Below, one piece after another: positions 16,597 to 25,888 of a stretch of 64,000 nt of DNA. The notes under the pieces were generated by a model, which ran no database searches, had not been told where the DNA came from, and worked only from the letters and a program-made list of their open reading frames with translations. Both the position numbers and the translations under genes were made by a program. The DNA comes from Clostridium sp. 'White wine YQ' (lineage in GTDB: Bacteria > Bacillota > Clostridia > Clostridiales > Clostridiaceae): contig NZ_JAQYUU010000001.1 in assembly GCF_028728205.1 (NCBI RefSeq), forward strand, positions 1,968,082-2,032,081, in the 5' to 3' direction. Each line of letters opens with the position of its first letter. Position 1 is the stretch's first letter.

Positions 16597-17301
16597 CTAC
16601 GCTGTAGTTCCAGATTGAGATTGTTTATCTACCTTTGTTATTTTATCAACGCCAACTGTAATTATTTCGCCAGTAGTATCATTCTTCATTCTAATATTTA
16701 CAACACCATTATCTTTAGTAACACCCAATACTACCCCTGTAATATAGTTTCCAGAACTATCTTTATCACTTAATTGAACCTTTTTATCAATAAAACTTGT
16801 AGCCATTAGTAAGCTCATATTCCCATTTAAGCTAGACAATGCTGGTAGTGAATAATCTGGAACTTCTAAAACTGTCACAACGTCTGACATATCATAGTCT
16901 TTATATACATTTTGTCCATTTTGATTTATTTGAATGGATAATGTTGTTTTTCCATTTTGATTTGTAACTGCTTGTACTACTCCTGTTATCGGATTTCCTT
17001 TATCATCTAATTCTTTAAGGGTTACACCTTTACCGGTTAAAGAGTTTGAAGCAAAGTTTGACATTGTAGTGTTTAAGTTAGCCATTTGTTCCATTGAAGT
17101 AAACTGAGCCATTTGTGAAATATATTGTGTTGAATCTTGGTTTTGAGTTGGATCTTGATTCGAAAGCTCAGCTGATAATATCTTAAGAAATGAATTTTTA
17201 TCCATATCACTTCCTGGTTTTACTATAGCAGTTCCTCTATCTGTCGCTCTTGATCCGGTGTAGCTATTAGCCACAGTTGCTGAACTAAGTGGATTACTCA
17301 T
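16597..17301 (-). CDS. flgD: Flagellar hook assembly (hook cap) protein FlgD
   Basis: The protein has 234 residues. The N-terminal FlgD signature (LKILSAELSNQDPTQNQDST and QMAQFTSMEQMANLN) is at about residues 41-80. The C-terminal region has two short segments with the pattern K-V-Q/T-L followed by GVV, which is the minimal tudor-like form seen in Firmicute FlgD. FlgD caps the growing hook so FlgE can polymerise. It lies between fliK and the hook gene. The start has AAGGAGG upstream. Confidence 0.93.
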   Translation of the reverse strand: MSNPLSSATVANSYTGSRATDRGTAIVKPGSDMDKNSFLKILSAELSNQDPTQNQDSTQYISQMAQFTSMEQMANLNTTMSNFASNSLTGKGVTLKELDDKGNPITGVVQAVTNQNGKTTLSIQINQNGQNVYKDYDMSDVVTVLEVPDYSLPALSSLNGNMSLLMATSFIDKKVQLSDKDSSGNYITGVVLGVTKDNGVVNIRMKNDTTGEIITVGVDKITKVDKQSQSGTTA

Positions 17302-17311
17302 ATATACCTCC

Positions 17312-18862
17312 TTATGCTAATTTATTTAAATTATTATATAGTAGAGTCTCTTCAGTCTCCTCAGTTATTTCTGCTATCTCAGGAGTTTCAGTTTTGCTTG
17401 ATGAATTACTTCTTCCATCATTTCCTTTTTCTGTTCCAAAGTTTTCTTGTCCTGAACTAAAAGCTGTATAGTTATCATTTAAAGAAACATTCACGTCATC
17501 AATTTTAATGTTCTGAGTATTAAGAGTATTCTTTATCTCTTGAACTTTAGAATTTAATAAATCATATGCTTCTTTATTTGATGCATTTATGGTAGCCTTC
17601 ATCTGTTCTCCTTGCGCCACTAGTTTAATAGTAATTTCACCTAAATCTTTAGGGTTCATCTTAACTGTAAGCTCTTTTAAACTTGAAGTTTCCATAAACT
17701 TAATTGTCTTTATCACATCTTGAGTAATATTAGCCTTAGAGATACTTTGTGCTTCATTAACTACATTATCTACAGGAACTTGTACTCTATTAAGATTTAA
17801 TTGCGCTGCTTTATCAAAATTGTCGTTTCCTTTTCCCTTTAGAATACTTTGTAAAAAGTCATCTTCTTTAGAACTTTCAGAATTACTCTCTTCTTTGCTT
17901 CCATCTGTATTAGAAGAAACATCTACAGTTTTTGTTATCCTTGAAGCATCCGTATTAGTTTTATCAACATTTGCTAAGCTATTTTCATTACCTTTTTGTG
18001 AAGAGTTATTATTTTTTATCTTCGTTTCATCAGCAGATTTAGCAGTACCATCTTCTACTTTTGAATCAGTTATGTAACCTTGATTACTTACATTAGAAGT
18101 GTTCATATCTTTTGTTACATCACCTATAGCCTTTGGTATTTCTTTTACTACGTCTTGTAACTTAGATAAGATGTCCTTAAACTGTTCTCCTCCATCCATA
18201 TCAGTAAGCAACTTAACTATTTCTGCACTAATATTTCCAGTTTCACCATTTTGAACAGGATTTAATTTTAACTCCTGGATAATATCATTAACTTTCGTAA
18301 ATAAAGCTTTGTTTTGAATATCAGCTAAAGATAAATCTTGTGAGTTTTGAAGGCTCTGTCCCCCCAATAAATTCATTGTATTTGTTAATTGACCATTTAC
18401 TCCTTGAGTTTCAGAAATACCATTTTTCTGATCCTTTAGGTTTTGAAGTGCTAATATTAATGAATTTATAACAGAAAGTAAATCCTCTATGCTCTTGTTA
18501 TCACCTTTGTTATCTTTTTGCATCTTAGCTAATTCATCTTTAAGATCTTCAAGCTTTTTAACTACTTCTTCTAATTTTTCTTTAGAAGTATTTGTGTCTC
18601 TGTCCCCATCTTTTGCATCAACTTTTTCATTGTCATCAGTGGACTTAACATTCTTTACTTCTTCTCTAGAATCATCTGCTTTAACATTTCTATTGTTATC
18701 AACAGAGTCAGTTTGTCTTAAGTCAGCCTTTTTGGCATCTTCCTTTAACTTCACTGAGTTATCAAAATAGTCTTTAAAGTTTTGCTGTCTATCATTTTTA
18801 TAACTAACTTTACTTTCAGATAAATTAATGTCTGTACTAAAATTGATTTTACCTATATTCAC
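17312..18862 (-). CDS. fliK: Flagellar hook-length control protein FliK
   Basis: This 516-residue protein has a long low-complexity, Asp/Lys/Ser/Asn-rich N-terminal ruler region (about 1-370). The C-terminal Flg_hook domain (about 375-470) contains the conserved LKELTVKMNPKDLGEITIKL and ATINASNKEAYDLLNSKVQE. FliK measures the hook and triggers the FlhB substrate switch. The longer-than-usual length could fit the enlarged hook, but that is inference. The start codon is GTG, with GGGGGTGA seven bases upstream. It follows fliJ by six bases. Confidence 0.9.
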   Translation of the reverse strand: MNIGKINFSTDINLSESKVSYKNDRQQNFKDYFDNSVKLKEDAKKADLRQTDSVDNNRNVKADDSREEVKNVKSTDDNEKVDAKDGDRDTNTSKEKLEEVVKKLEDLKDELAKMQKDNKGDNKSIEDLLSVINSLILALQNLKDQKNGISETQGVNGQLTNTMNLLGGQSLQNSQDLSLADIQNKALFTKVNDIIQELKLNPVQNGETGNISAEIVKLLTDMDGGEQFKDILSKLQDVVKEIPKAIGDVTKDMNTSNVSNQGYITDSKVEDGTAKSADETKIKNNNSSQKGNENSLANVDKTNTDASRITKTVDVSSNTDGSKEESNSESSKEDDFLQSILKGKGNDNFDKAAQLNLNRVQVPVDNVVNEAQSISKANITQDVIKTIKFMETSSLKELTVKMNPKDLGEITIKLVAQGEQMKATINASNKEAYDLLNSKVQEIKNTLNTQNIKIDDVNVSLNDNYTAFSSGQENFGTEKGNDGRSNSSSKTETPEIAEITEETEETLLYNNLNKLA

Positions 18863-18868
18863 TTATTC

Positions 18869-19309
18869 TCACCCCCTTTCAGTGTTTCTTATGTATGCAT
18901 ATAATGCAAATTCATCATTATTAACTCTCTCAATTCTGTCCTGCTCTTTAGTAAATGCTTCATATTTCTTTTCCTTTAACCTTTCAACTGTCTTTCTCTC
19001 TATTGTACGTTGTTTTAAATTATCACGCCTTATTTCAAGTTCTCGGTCTTTAATTTCAAGCTCTCTTTCCTTTTCCGCAATTCCCTGATTAAGAGCTGTC
19101 ATATAATTTCTTTTTATTTTCTGATACACAATACTTTCACCTGGTTTAATACCTCTGTATCTATCATAGTCATTCCTCATATCATCAAGTTTTTCTTCTA
19201 TGACCATTTTTTCTCTTTGTGTATCTTTGAAAAGTCTTACTGACTCCTCTTCATTTTTCACTCTCATATCTAAAAGCTTATCTAATTTAAATGTAAACCT
19301 TTCACCCAT
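18869..19309 (-). CDS. fliJ: Flagellar export chaperone-escort protein FliJ
   Basis: This 146-residue, almost wholly helical coiled-coil protein is rich in Glu, Arg and Lys. The N-terminal motif RFTFKLDKLLDMRVKNEEE is the typical FliJ start. FliJ is the central stalk of the FliI ATPase ring and recycles chaperones. It lies directly after fliI, as usual. The ATG is preceded by AGGAGGG. Confidence 0.9.
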   Translation of the reverse strand: MGERFTFKLDKLLDMRVKNEEESVRLFKDTQREKMVIEEKLDDMRNDYDRYRGIKPGESIVYQKIKRNYMTALNQGIAEKERELEIKDRELEIRRDNLKQRTIERKTVERLKEKKYEAFTKEQDRIERVNNDEFALYAYIRNTERG

Positions 19310-19321
19310 TTTTCCCTCCTA

Positions 19322-20626
19322 TTAGAACAATGACGTTAATGTTCTAATACTTTCATCAAAACTTGACTCTTCTTTAATTCCTTGTTTTAAGAAGTTTTCA
19401 ATATAAGGATTATACTGAATAGCTAAATCAATTTTTTTGTTGCTGCCTTTTACATATGCACCAATATTAATAAGATCTTCTGACTCTTTATATGTTGCAA
19501 GTAAATCTCTAGCCTGGGAAGCTGCATTTTTATGTACATCTTCTGCTATTGAAGGCATAAGTCTTGAGACGGAATTTAATATATCTATTGCTGGATAATG
19601 ATTTTTATGGGCTAATGCTCTCGATAAAACAATATGTCCATCTAGAATACCTCTCACTGTATCTGCGATTGGTTCATTAAAATCATCACCATCAACAAGT
19701 ACTGTATAAAATGCTGTTATTGATCCTTTATCTGATGTTCCCGATCTTTCCAGCAATTTTGGAAGTTTTGCAAAAACTGATGGGGTATATCCTTTAGTTG
19801 CTGGTGGTTCTCCAATGGCTAGTCCAACTTCTCTTTGAGCCATTGCAAATCTCGTAACTGAGTCCATCATTAATATAACTTTTTTACCTTTATCTCTAAA
19901 GTATTCTGCTATAGCTGAAGCTGTTAATGCACCTTTAAGCCTAATTAAAGCTGGTTTATCTGAAGTAGCACATATAACAACAGATTTTTTCATTCCTTCT
20001 TCTCCTAAGTCAGTTTGAATAAAATCCAAAACTTCTCTACCTCTTTCACCTATAAGCGCGATAACATTAATATCCGCCTTAGCTTCTCTTGCTATCATAC
20101 CAAGTGTTGTACTTTTTCCAACTCCACTACCTGCAAAAATTCCTATTCTTTGTCCTTCACCACATGTTAGGAAACCATCAATTGCTCTTACTCCAGTAGG
20201 TAAAGCATCTGTTATCCTTTTTCTCTTCATAGGATCAGGTGGGTCATTTTCAAGAGGATATTCCTCCCCAAATTTAATTTCTTCACCCTCTAATGGATAT
20301 CCAAGTCCATCTAAAACCTTACCTAGAAGTTCATCACTACACTTTACACTTAATGGTTTTCTTTCCGGAACAACTCTACATCCAGGCGATATACCAGACA
20401 ACTCACCAAGTGGCATTAGAATAACAGAATCATCCCTAAAACCAACTACTTCACATTTAATAGGATCATTTTTTTCGTTATAAATTGTACACAATTCACC
20501 TACAAATGCTTTGATTCCTTCTGTTTCCACAGTAAGTCCAATTACTTTTTTTACTCTTCCTTCTATGTAACTTGGAGATAATTCTCTTATCTTCTTATTA
20601 AGAAGCGGAAAATCTAATGAAAGCAT
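19322..20626 (-). CDS. fliI: Flagellum-specific export ATPase FliI
   Basis: The protein has 434 residues and is homologous to the F-ATPase beta subunit. The Walker A motif GSGVGKST lies at about 166-173. Walker B (KKVILMMDSVTRFAMAQREV) and the GEPPATKGYTPSVF signature of the secretion ATPases follow. It energises substrate unfolding and delivery at the export gate, held by FliH. It is complete, with an AGGTG ribosome binding site, and lies in the fliG-fliH-fliI-fliJ series. Confidence 0.97.
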   Translation of the reverse strand: MLSLDFPLLNKKIRELSPSYIEGRVKKVIGLTVETEGIKAFVGELCTIYNEKNDPIKCEVVGFRDDSVILMPLGELSGISPGCRVVPERKPLSVKCSDELLGKVLDGLGYPLEGEEIKFGEEYPLENDPPDPMKRKRITDALPTGVRAIDGFLTCGEGQRIGIFAGSGVGKSTTLGMIAREAKADINVIALIGERGREVLDFIQTDLGEEGMKKSVVICATSDKPALIRLKGALTASAIAEYFRDKGKKVILMMDSVTRFAMAQREVGLAIGEPPATKGYTPSVFAKLPKLLERSGTSDKGSITAFYTVLVDGDDFNEPIADTVRGILDGHIVLSRALAHKNHYPAIDILNSVSRLMPSIAEDVHKNAASQARDLLATYKESEDLINIGAYVKGSNKKIDLAIQYNPYIENFLKQGIKEESSFDESIRTLTSLF

Positions 20627-20636
20627 TTATCTTCAC

Positions 20637-21419
20637 CTACCCTATTAAAGCTTCTTCTACTTTCTTTAATCCTATATCTAATCCTACTATACATTTACCA
20701 TTGTCTTTTTGAATTTCTGCATTTCCTGGTGCCATATTTTCATCTAAAATCACATGGATTTCTTCTATAGTATAGATACTTTTCCAACCTTGAATATGTG
20801 CTTTAATGCTTTCCCCATGCTCCGGATTACACTTAATTACAAATATTCTACTTTCCTTTGAATATTGAATATATTCTTCAACTAAGGAATCTAATCCTGA
20901 TTCCTTCTCTAATTCTCTCTTTAAAACACTTTTAGCAATGTTTATTGATAACTTAATTATGTCTTCTTTTTTTTCTTGGAGATAGTCAGTAAAGATTTTT
21001 TTAGAACTTATTAGAATATCTGAGGCTTGATTTAAAATGTCAGTAGCTTCTGCCTTTGCAATTTCTATATTTTTCTCATACGCTTCCTCATATCCTTTTT
21101 TACTACCATCTTCATACCCATTTTGCATTCCTTGCTCATAAGCCCTTTCATAAGCTTCCTTTTCTAGGACTTTTATCTCTTGTAATGCATTTTCAATTAT
21201 CTTGTCTCTTTCAGCTTTTGCATTATTAAGTATTTCCTGAGCAATTTTTTTATGACTCTCTAAGATACTATCTATCTTTTCTTGTACAATCCTATTATTT
21301 TCATCATCATTTCCAATGAATTCAGCCTTATGAACTACTGGTGAATACTCAGTTTTTACAAACTTTTCTTCACCAACTTGTAAATTTTCTCTTTTTATTA
21401 CACTATAAGATGATTGCAT
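20637..21419 (-). CDS. fliH: Flagellar assembly protein FliH, ATPase regulator
   Basis: This protein of about 260 residues has a long coiled coil with the FliH-type small-residue repeat (EQGMQNGYEDGSKKGYEEAY, about residues 98-117). The C-terminal stalk-like domain resembles the F1-ATPase delta/b subunits. FliH dimers bind FliI and hold it at the C-ring. The ATG at 21419 is chosen because AGGTGG lies five bases before it. An in-frame GTG at 21428 overlaps that site. The start overlaps the fliG stop, implying coupling. Confidence 0.92.
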   Translation of the reverse strand: MQSSYSVIKRENLQVGEEKFVKTEYSPVVHKAEFIGNDDENNRIVQEKIDSILESHKKIAQEILNNAKAERDKIIENALQEIKVLEKEAYERAYEQGMQNGYEDGSKKGYEEAYEKNIEIAKAEATDILNQASDILISSKKIFTDYLQEKKEDIIKLSINIAKSVLKRELEKESGLDSLVEEYIQYSKESRIFVIKCNPEHGESIKAHIQGWKSIYTIEEIHVILDENMAPGNAEIQKDNGKCIVGLDIGLKKVEEALIG

Positions 21420-22416
21420 CTTCTCCACCTCTTGAAATGATTATTTCACCAGCTTCATCTAATCTTCTAATTACAGACACAATCTTCTGTTGAGCTTTTT
21501 CAACATCCATAAGTCTTACAGGTCCTAAGAATTCCATATCTTCCTTTAAAGAAGCCGCTGCCCTCTTAGATTGGTTTCTAAATATAGCATTTGCAACATC
21601 CTCGGAACATCCCTTAAGAGCAAGAGCAAGATCTTTACCTTCAACTTCTCTAAGTATTCTCTGAATCGATACATCATCAAGAGTAATAATATCTTCGAAT
21701 ACAAACATTGAACTCTTAATTTTATCTGCCAATTCAGCATCTTCTCTTTCGAGACTTTCTGTAATATTCTTTTCTGTAGTTCTATCAACTTGATTTAATA
21801 TATCAACAAGAGTTTGAACTCCGCCTAAGCTTGTCATTTCAGTTCTTATCATTGAAGATAACTTACCTTCTAAGACTTTTTCTATTTCTTTTATTACCAT
21901 AGGAGATGTATTACTCATGGTTGCAATTCTAAATGCAACTTCAGACTGAACTTCTTCTGGTAATTCCGCCATAACTTGAGCACCTTTATCCGGCTGTAAA
22001 TAGCAGAGAATTAGTGCTATAGTTTGCGGATGCTCATTTGATATTACATTTAAAAGTTGATGAGCATCTGCTTTTCTAGCAATAGAAAATGGTCTATATT
22101 GTGCAGTAGCATCTGAAACTTTTTCAAGAATTTCTTCCGCTCTTGTTGTTCCTAATGCTTTAGAAAGAAGTTGTCTTGCGTAGTCCATACCACCTTCAAG
22201 TATATAGTCCCTAGCTTTATTCATTTCCATAAATTCATTAAGAATTTCTTGTCTTTGATCTGAAGTTACTGAAGTAATATTTGCAATTTCATATGTTATT
22301 TTTTGTATTTCACTTTCAGGTAATTTCTTAATAATAGGTGACGAAGCCTCTGGTCCAAGAGTAATAAAAAGTATTGCTGCTTTTTGAATTCCATTTAACT
22401 TTGATTCTTTTGCCAT
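21403..22416 (-). CDS. fliG: Flagellar motor switch protein FliG
   Basis: This protein of about 337 residues has all three FliG domains. The N-terminal part (KAAILFITLGPE) binds FliF. The middle domain carries the EHPQTIALIL motif. The C-terminal domain has the charged torque helix (LDDVSIQRILREVEGKDLALALKG). It transmits stator force to the rotor. The upstream GTG at 22431 lies within the ribosome binding region, so I use the ATG at 22416, seven bases after GAGAGG. It starts one base after the fliF stop. Confidence 0.97.
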   Translation of the reverse strand: MAKESKLNGIQKAAILFITLGPEASSPIIKKLPESEIQKITYEIANITSVTSDQRQEILNEFMEMNKARDYILEGGMDYARQLLSKALGTTRAEEILEKVSDATAQYRPFSIARKADAHQLLNVISNEHPQTIALILCYLQPDKGAQVMAELPEEVQSEVAFRIATMSNTSPMVIKEIEKVLEGKLSSMIRTEMTSLGGVQTLVDILNQVDRTTEKNITESLEREDAELADKIKSSMFVFEDIITLDDVSIQRILREVEGKDLALALKGCSEDVANAIFRNQSKRAAASLKEDMEFLGPVRLMDVEKAQQKIVSVIRRLDEAGEIIISRGGEDAIIL

Positions 22417-22417
22417 T

Positions 22418-23989
22418 TTATCCTCTCTCACTTTCTGTTAACCATGACTTAACAACATCTACAACTTGATCTGGTTTATCTTTTGCATACTTTCTAACTT
22501 CATTTTGAATATGAGTATTTTCATCATTAGGTTCAAAATCTAACGGTGCAAAAGATATTGGTTCTTTATGAGGAATAGCTTCTTCCCCTACTACTATATC
22601 AAGTAAATGTCCTTGTTCTTCTACTTTGTTCTTTCTTCTCTTTCTTAAGAAGAATATTAATCCACCTATAAGAACTAGTGCTACGCCAACTATAACCGCA
22701 ATCATTTTAATTAATTTCATTCTATTTTGGCTATCAATTTCTTTTTGCATTGCATCTAATTCTGCTTGAGCTTGATCCTTAGCTGCTGGGTCAAAATTCA
22801 TTCCAAGAACAGATATTTGATCTCCTCTTGCTTTATCTAGACCTATTGCGTTTCCTATTGAGTCACTTAATTGTTGTTGAGTTTGTGCGTCTAATTTCCC
22901 GTCTATCATAACGGACGCAGTTAATCTCTTAACTTCACCTGGAGCACTAATCACCTTATTTACTGTTTTACCAACTTCATAATTTGTTGTTTGACTGTCT
23001 TTAGTTGATGTGGTGCTTCCATTTGTGTTTGAAATTGTATTGCTCATATTATTATCAACTGGACTTGAAGAACTTGTTCCACCGTTATTTGTATTTGTTT
23101 CTTTTGAAGTTTGTTGACTTACTATAACTTTATTTGGATCAATTATTGTTTGGTCTTTTGTCTTTGAATCAAAATCTAAATCTGCACTTACTTTTGCAGT
23201 CACTTTTCCTTTTCCGATAACTGGTTCATATAAATCAACGATAGCTTTTTCTAATTTTGCTTCATACTCTTTTTCTAAATTACCTTGTTTTTCTACAGAT
23301 GCTGAACTCGCTGTATCTTGTCCATCTACAAATAAATCTTTTGATAAAAGATTCATTTTATCATCTATAACTTCAATATTTTCTTTTGGAATGTTTTCAG
23401 TACTTCCTGATACTAATGCAACTATACTTCGTACCTGATCAGTATCAAGTTTTGTACCTGGATTTAATTTTATGTACACCGCTGCTTTTCCTGGCGTCTT
23501 GTCCTTAACGAAAACTGAATCTTCTGCTGGACTAATATGTACTCTAGCTGCTGCAATTTGTGGAAAACCTTTTATAGTTTTTTCTAATTCTCCTTGTAGC
23601 ATTCTAACCTTTTCTACTTTAAACTCCTCATCTGTCATACCAAATGAGCTAGCATTGTCCATTATTTCATAACCTTTGCTACCAGTTGATATTTGAGAAG
23701 CTAATTGTAATCTTAGTTCATCTACTTGTGCCTTTGGAACTAAGATGGATTGACCTGAAACCTTGTAATCTACTTTACCATCCTTTAACTTAGTTGTAAC
23801 AGTGGACGCATCCTCAGATTCTAGATTGGAGAATAATACGCCATACTTATTTTTGCTTGAATAATAACTAAATGTTATTACCCCAACCAAAATTGCTACA
23901 ACAGCAATAACCAGAGAAATCTTAACCCCTTTTGGAAAGGAGCTTATCTTATCTCGCAGCTTTTTAATTACGTCTTTAATTCTACCCAT
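22418..23989 (-). CDS. fliF: Flagellar MS-ring protein FliF
   Basis: This 523-residue inner-membrane ring protein has transmembrane helices near residues 22-44 and 433-453. The YscJ-like ring-building motifs (YGVLFSNLESEDASTVTTKL, AARVHISPAEDSVF) lie in between. A Ser/Thr/Asn-rich loop is near 300-330. The C-terminal tail (residues about 505-523) docks FliG. FliF is the foundation on which the export gate and C-ring assemble. It precedes fliG, with which it is tightly linked. Confidence 0.97.
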   Translation of the reverse strand: MGRIKDVIKKLRDKISSFPKGVKISLVIAVVAILVGVITFSYYSSKNKYGVLFSNLESEDASTVTTKLKDGKVDYKVSGQSILVPKAQVDELRLQLASQISTGSKGYEIMDNASSFGMTDEEFKVEKVRMLQGELEKTIKGFPQIAAARVHISPAEDSVFVKDKTPGKAAVYIKLNPGTKLDTDQVRSIVALVSGSTENIPKENIEVIDDKMNLLSKDLFVDGQDTASSASVEKQGNLEKEYEAKLEKAIVDLYEPVIGKGKVTAKVSADLDFDSKTKDQTIIDPNKVIVSQQTSKETNTNNGGTSSSSPVDNNMSNTISNTNGSTTSTKDSQTTNYEVGKTVNKVISAPGEVKRLTASVMIDGKLDAQTQQQLSDSIGNAIGLDKARGDQISVLGMNFDPAAKDQAQAELDAMQKEIDSQNRMKLIKMIAVIVGVALVLIGGLIFFLRKRRKNKVEEQGHLLDIVVGEEAIPHKEPISFAPLDFEPNDENTHIQNEVRKYAKDKPDQVVDVVKSWLTESERG

Positions 23990-24007
23990 TTACTGCACTC
24001 CTTACCA

Positions 24008-24307
24008 TTATATCTGCATTCTATTTAACTCTTGTATTGCATCCACTATCTTATTTCTAACTTGTACTGCTAAATCTAATGACATTTTAGCTTCTTCTTG
24101 AGATAACATTACGTCCTCAATATTTACATCCTCACCTTTGACCATTGCATCAGTCATATTGTTAGCATTAACTTGCTTATCATTAACTTCTTGAAGTTTA
24201 TCCTTTAGTACCTTTAAAAAGTCATCACCAGTTGTACTAGTTTTAGTATTAGTGGGTTCAGTACTTTTAAATATATCCGTATTTGGTATAAAACTATTTA
24301 TCTTCAT
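24008..24307 (-). CDS. fliE: Flagellar hook-basal body protein FliE
   Basis: This 99-residue rod adaptor lies between the MS ring and the rod. The conserved C-terminal part (DVMLSQEEAKMSLDLAVQVRNKIVDAIQE spans the family motif in pieces) matches FliE, whose usual length is about 100. It lies between flgC and fliF, the standard order. The start is preceded by GGGGG. Confidence 0.93.
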   Translation of the reverse strand: MKINSFIPNTDIFKSTEPTNTKTSTTGDDFLKVLKDKLQEVNDKQVNANNMTDAMVKGEDVNIEDVMLSQEEAKMSLDLAVQVRNKIVDAIQELNRMQI

Positions 24308-24320
24308 TTATAATATCCCC

Positions 24321-24725
24321 CTATTTACCAATTTCTAAGGCTTTCATAAACATAGTTTTGTTAGCGTTTAACGTATCTACGTTTGCTTCATACGATCTTG
24401 AAGCTGAAATCATATCTGCCATTTCATTTAATATATTCACGTTTGGCATCGTAACATATCCATCTGCATCCGCGTCAGGATTAGTTGGGTCATATTCTTT
24501 CCTTAATGGTGATTTGTCATCAACAATCCCAACTGCCTTAACTCCATTAAGTTGTTTTTTATCATCTAATGCCTCTTGAAAAACAGCTATTTTTCTTACA
24601 TAAGGCTTCCCATTTTCGCCTCTAGAAGTATTAACATTGGCAATATTTGAAGATATTGTATCCATTCTTAATCTCTCAGCTGAAAGGCCTGATGCACTTA
24701 TTCTTAATGAATTAAACATACTCAT
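24321..24725 (-). CDS. flgC: Flagellar basal-body rod protein FlgC
   Basis: This 134-residue proximal rod protein has the N-terminal rod motif ([20 protein letters not shown], with a characteristic short insert) and the C-terminal motif ([20 protein letters not shown]). Its length is typical of FlgC. It starts two bases after the flgB stop, and a GGAGG site lies within the end of flgB. Confidence 0.95.
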   Translation of the reverse strand: MSMFNSLRISASGLSAERLRMDTISSNIANVNTSRGENGKPYVRKIAVFQEALDDKKQLNGVKAVGIVDDKSPLRKEYDPTNPDADADGYVTMPNVNILNEMADMISASRSYEANVDTLNANKTMFMKALEIGK

Positions 24726-24727
24726 TG

Positions 24728-25135
24728 CTATCTACCTCCACTAGTAATTACATACTTTGTATTATTCAATTTATTACTTGCAGATGTTACTAGTGCATTG
24801 TACATCATGGTATTCGCTGCTTGATTTGCCTTTTCAATATCAAGATCAACATTATTCCCATCAACTCTCATACTAGTAGATTCATCTTTCACTACATCTG
24901 GGCCTTCCCCTGAATTTTCTCCAGGAATATGCTTAGAATTTGTGGTTTTAAGTCCAATATCATTTAACGATTGTTGGAACTTGTCCTCAAAATTAACATA
25001 ACTTCTTTTAAACCCTTTTGTATTAATATTCGCTATATTATTAGAAATTACTTTTCCTCTAAGTGAAGCTGCTTTTAATCCATCTTTTAACAAATTATAC
25101 GAATAATCGCTAGAAACATTTAAGTTATTTTCCAT
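24728..25135 (-). CDS. flgB: Flagellar basal-body rod protein FlgB
   Basis: This proximal rod protein of about 135 residues is the first gene of the early operon. Visible features are the N-terminal [20 protein letters not shown], then [12 protein letters not shown], and the C-terminal helix with [13 protein letters not shown]. The ATG at 25135 is preferred because GGAAGGA lies just before it and it gives the usual FlgB N-terminus. Another ATG at 25147 lacks proper spacing. A long structured region lies upstream. Confidence 0.94.
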   Translation of the reverse strand: MENNLNVSSDYSYNLLKDGLKAASLRGKVISNNIANINTKGFKRSYVNFEDKFQQSLNDIGLKTTNSKHIPGENSGEGPDVVKDESTSMRVDGNNVDLDIEKANQAANTMMYNALVTSASNKLNNTKYVITSGGR

Positions 25136-25667
25136 AATTCCTTCCATACCCCCAATAAATTTTTCATTTTTTCAAAATTTATTTATTTCTATTTAATATT
25201 CTATAATACATTTACTATTTAATTATAAATAAAACCTAAACAAAATTCCATGTAAATATTTGTAAATACGTAGTTTTTTTTGTAATTTTTTTGTTATTTT
25301 TTTTATTTCATATTAGTTTAGCAACTTTTAATACTTCCGATACAACATTTTATTACATTTTTTCTGAATTTTCTGACACCTAGAGCTGAAATGACAAATA
25401 TTGAGTATGAAGTGTAATTTACGAATATTCTGTCTTTTCAACTTAATATGATATGTTTCTAAGTAGTTCATTCTAAAACTACAAATTATTGCATTTTTCT
25501 CTTCCGCTCTACATACTTGACCTTTAATAATAATTTATCTTTTGTTTAATTTATTTATATAATAGTAGATAAAAATAACCCCCAGTTAATAAAATAGTTT
25601 TAAGTTTAAAAAACTACTTCAGTGGAGGTCTGTGTCGTATCTTCATGATAATAATAAACCACCTTGA

Positions 25668-25700
25668 ATAAAAAAAATACTGGGAGTTCGAGGCAGTATT
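25668..25700 (-). terminator. Terminator-like hairpin inside the flgB upstream region
   Basis: On the minus strand a 7-bp stem (AATACTG/CAGTATT) with an 11-base loop is followed directly by eight Ts. It lies about 530 bases before flgB, well after the terminator of the previous flagellin gene. It would therefore stop a transcript begun between the two, either as an attenuator in a long flgB leader or as the end of a small RNA. Confidence 0.6.
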
Positions 25701-25834
25701 CCTGTGAAATCCAATTATTAATACGTATTTATGTGCTTTTGCGTGATTTATACGTAAAAATGTACATATAAATTCCAAGTTCACCATCATATATGCAAAC
25801 TTGACAACTTAAACACAGTCTTATTCTTTTTTCC

Positions 25835-25880
25835 ATTAAACAAATAAAGAGATTAATAACTTTAAGTTATTAATCTCTTT
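25835..25880 (-). terminator. Terminator of the second flagellin gene
   Basis: A perfect 15-bp inverted repeat (25846-25860 with 25866-25880, five-base loop) lies nine bases beyond the stop codon. On the minus strand it is followed by a T-rich tail. It separates the flagellin/glycosylation block from the early operon. Confidence 0.85.
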
Positions 25881-25888
25881 TAAACAAA

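Larger units (their letters stand above)
25136..25888 (-). other. Long gene-free AT-rich region ahead of flgB
   Basis: These 753 bases contain no credible gene. On the minus strand they hold, in order: the terminator of the upstream flagellin; a 10-bp stem near 25749-25774; a terminator-like hairpin at 25676-25700; a second stem near 25590-25620 (AGTTTT/AAAACT); a 6-bp stem at 25463-25482; and a run of A/T up to flgB. The early operon promoter must lie here or upstream. I see no strong -35/-10 pair and no sigma-28 match. Confidence 0.7.

Noticed and set aside
25676..25700. tRNA-like T-arm (GTTCGA on the plus strand)
   Set aside because: No acceptor, D or anticodon arms surround it. The stem is better read as a minus-strand terminator.
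25590..25740. Cyclic di-GMP (GEMM) or T-box riboswitch before flgB
   Set aside because: The conserved core sequences (for example GACGCAAAGC for GEMM, or GGGUGGUACCGCG for a T-box) are absent on both strands. Only hairpins are visible.
25136..25888. Invertible flagellar switch
   Set aside because: I looked for long inverted repeats flanking the region and saw only local hairpins. No recombinase gene is nearby.
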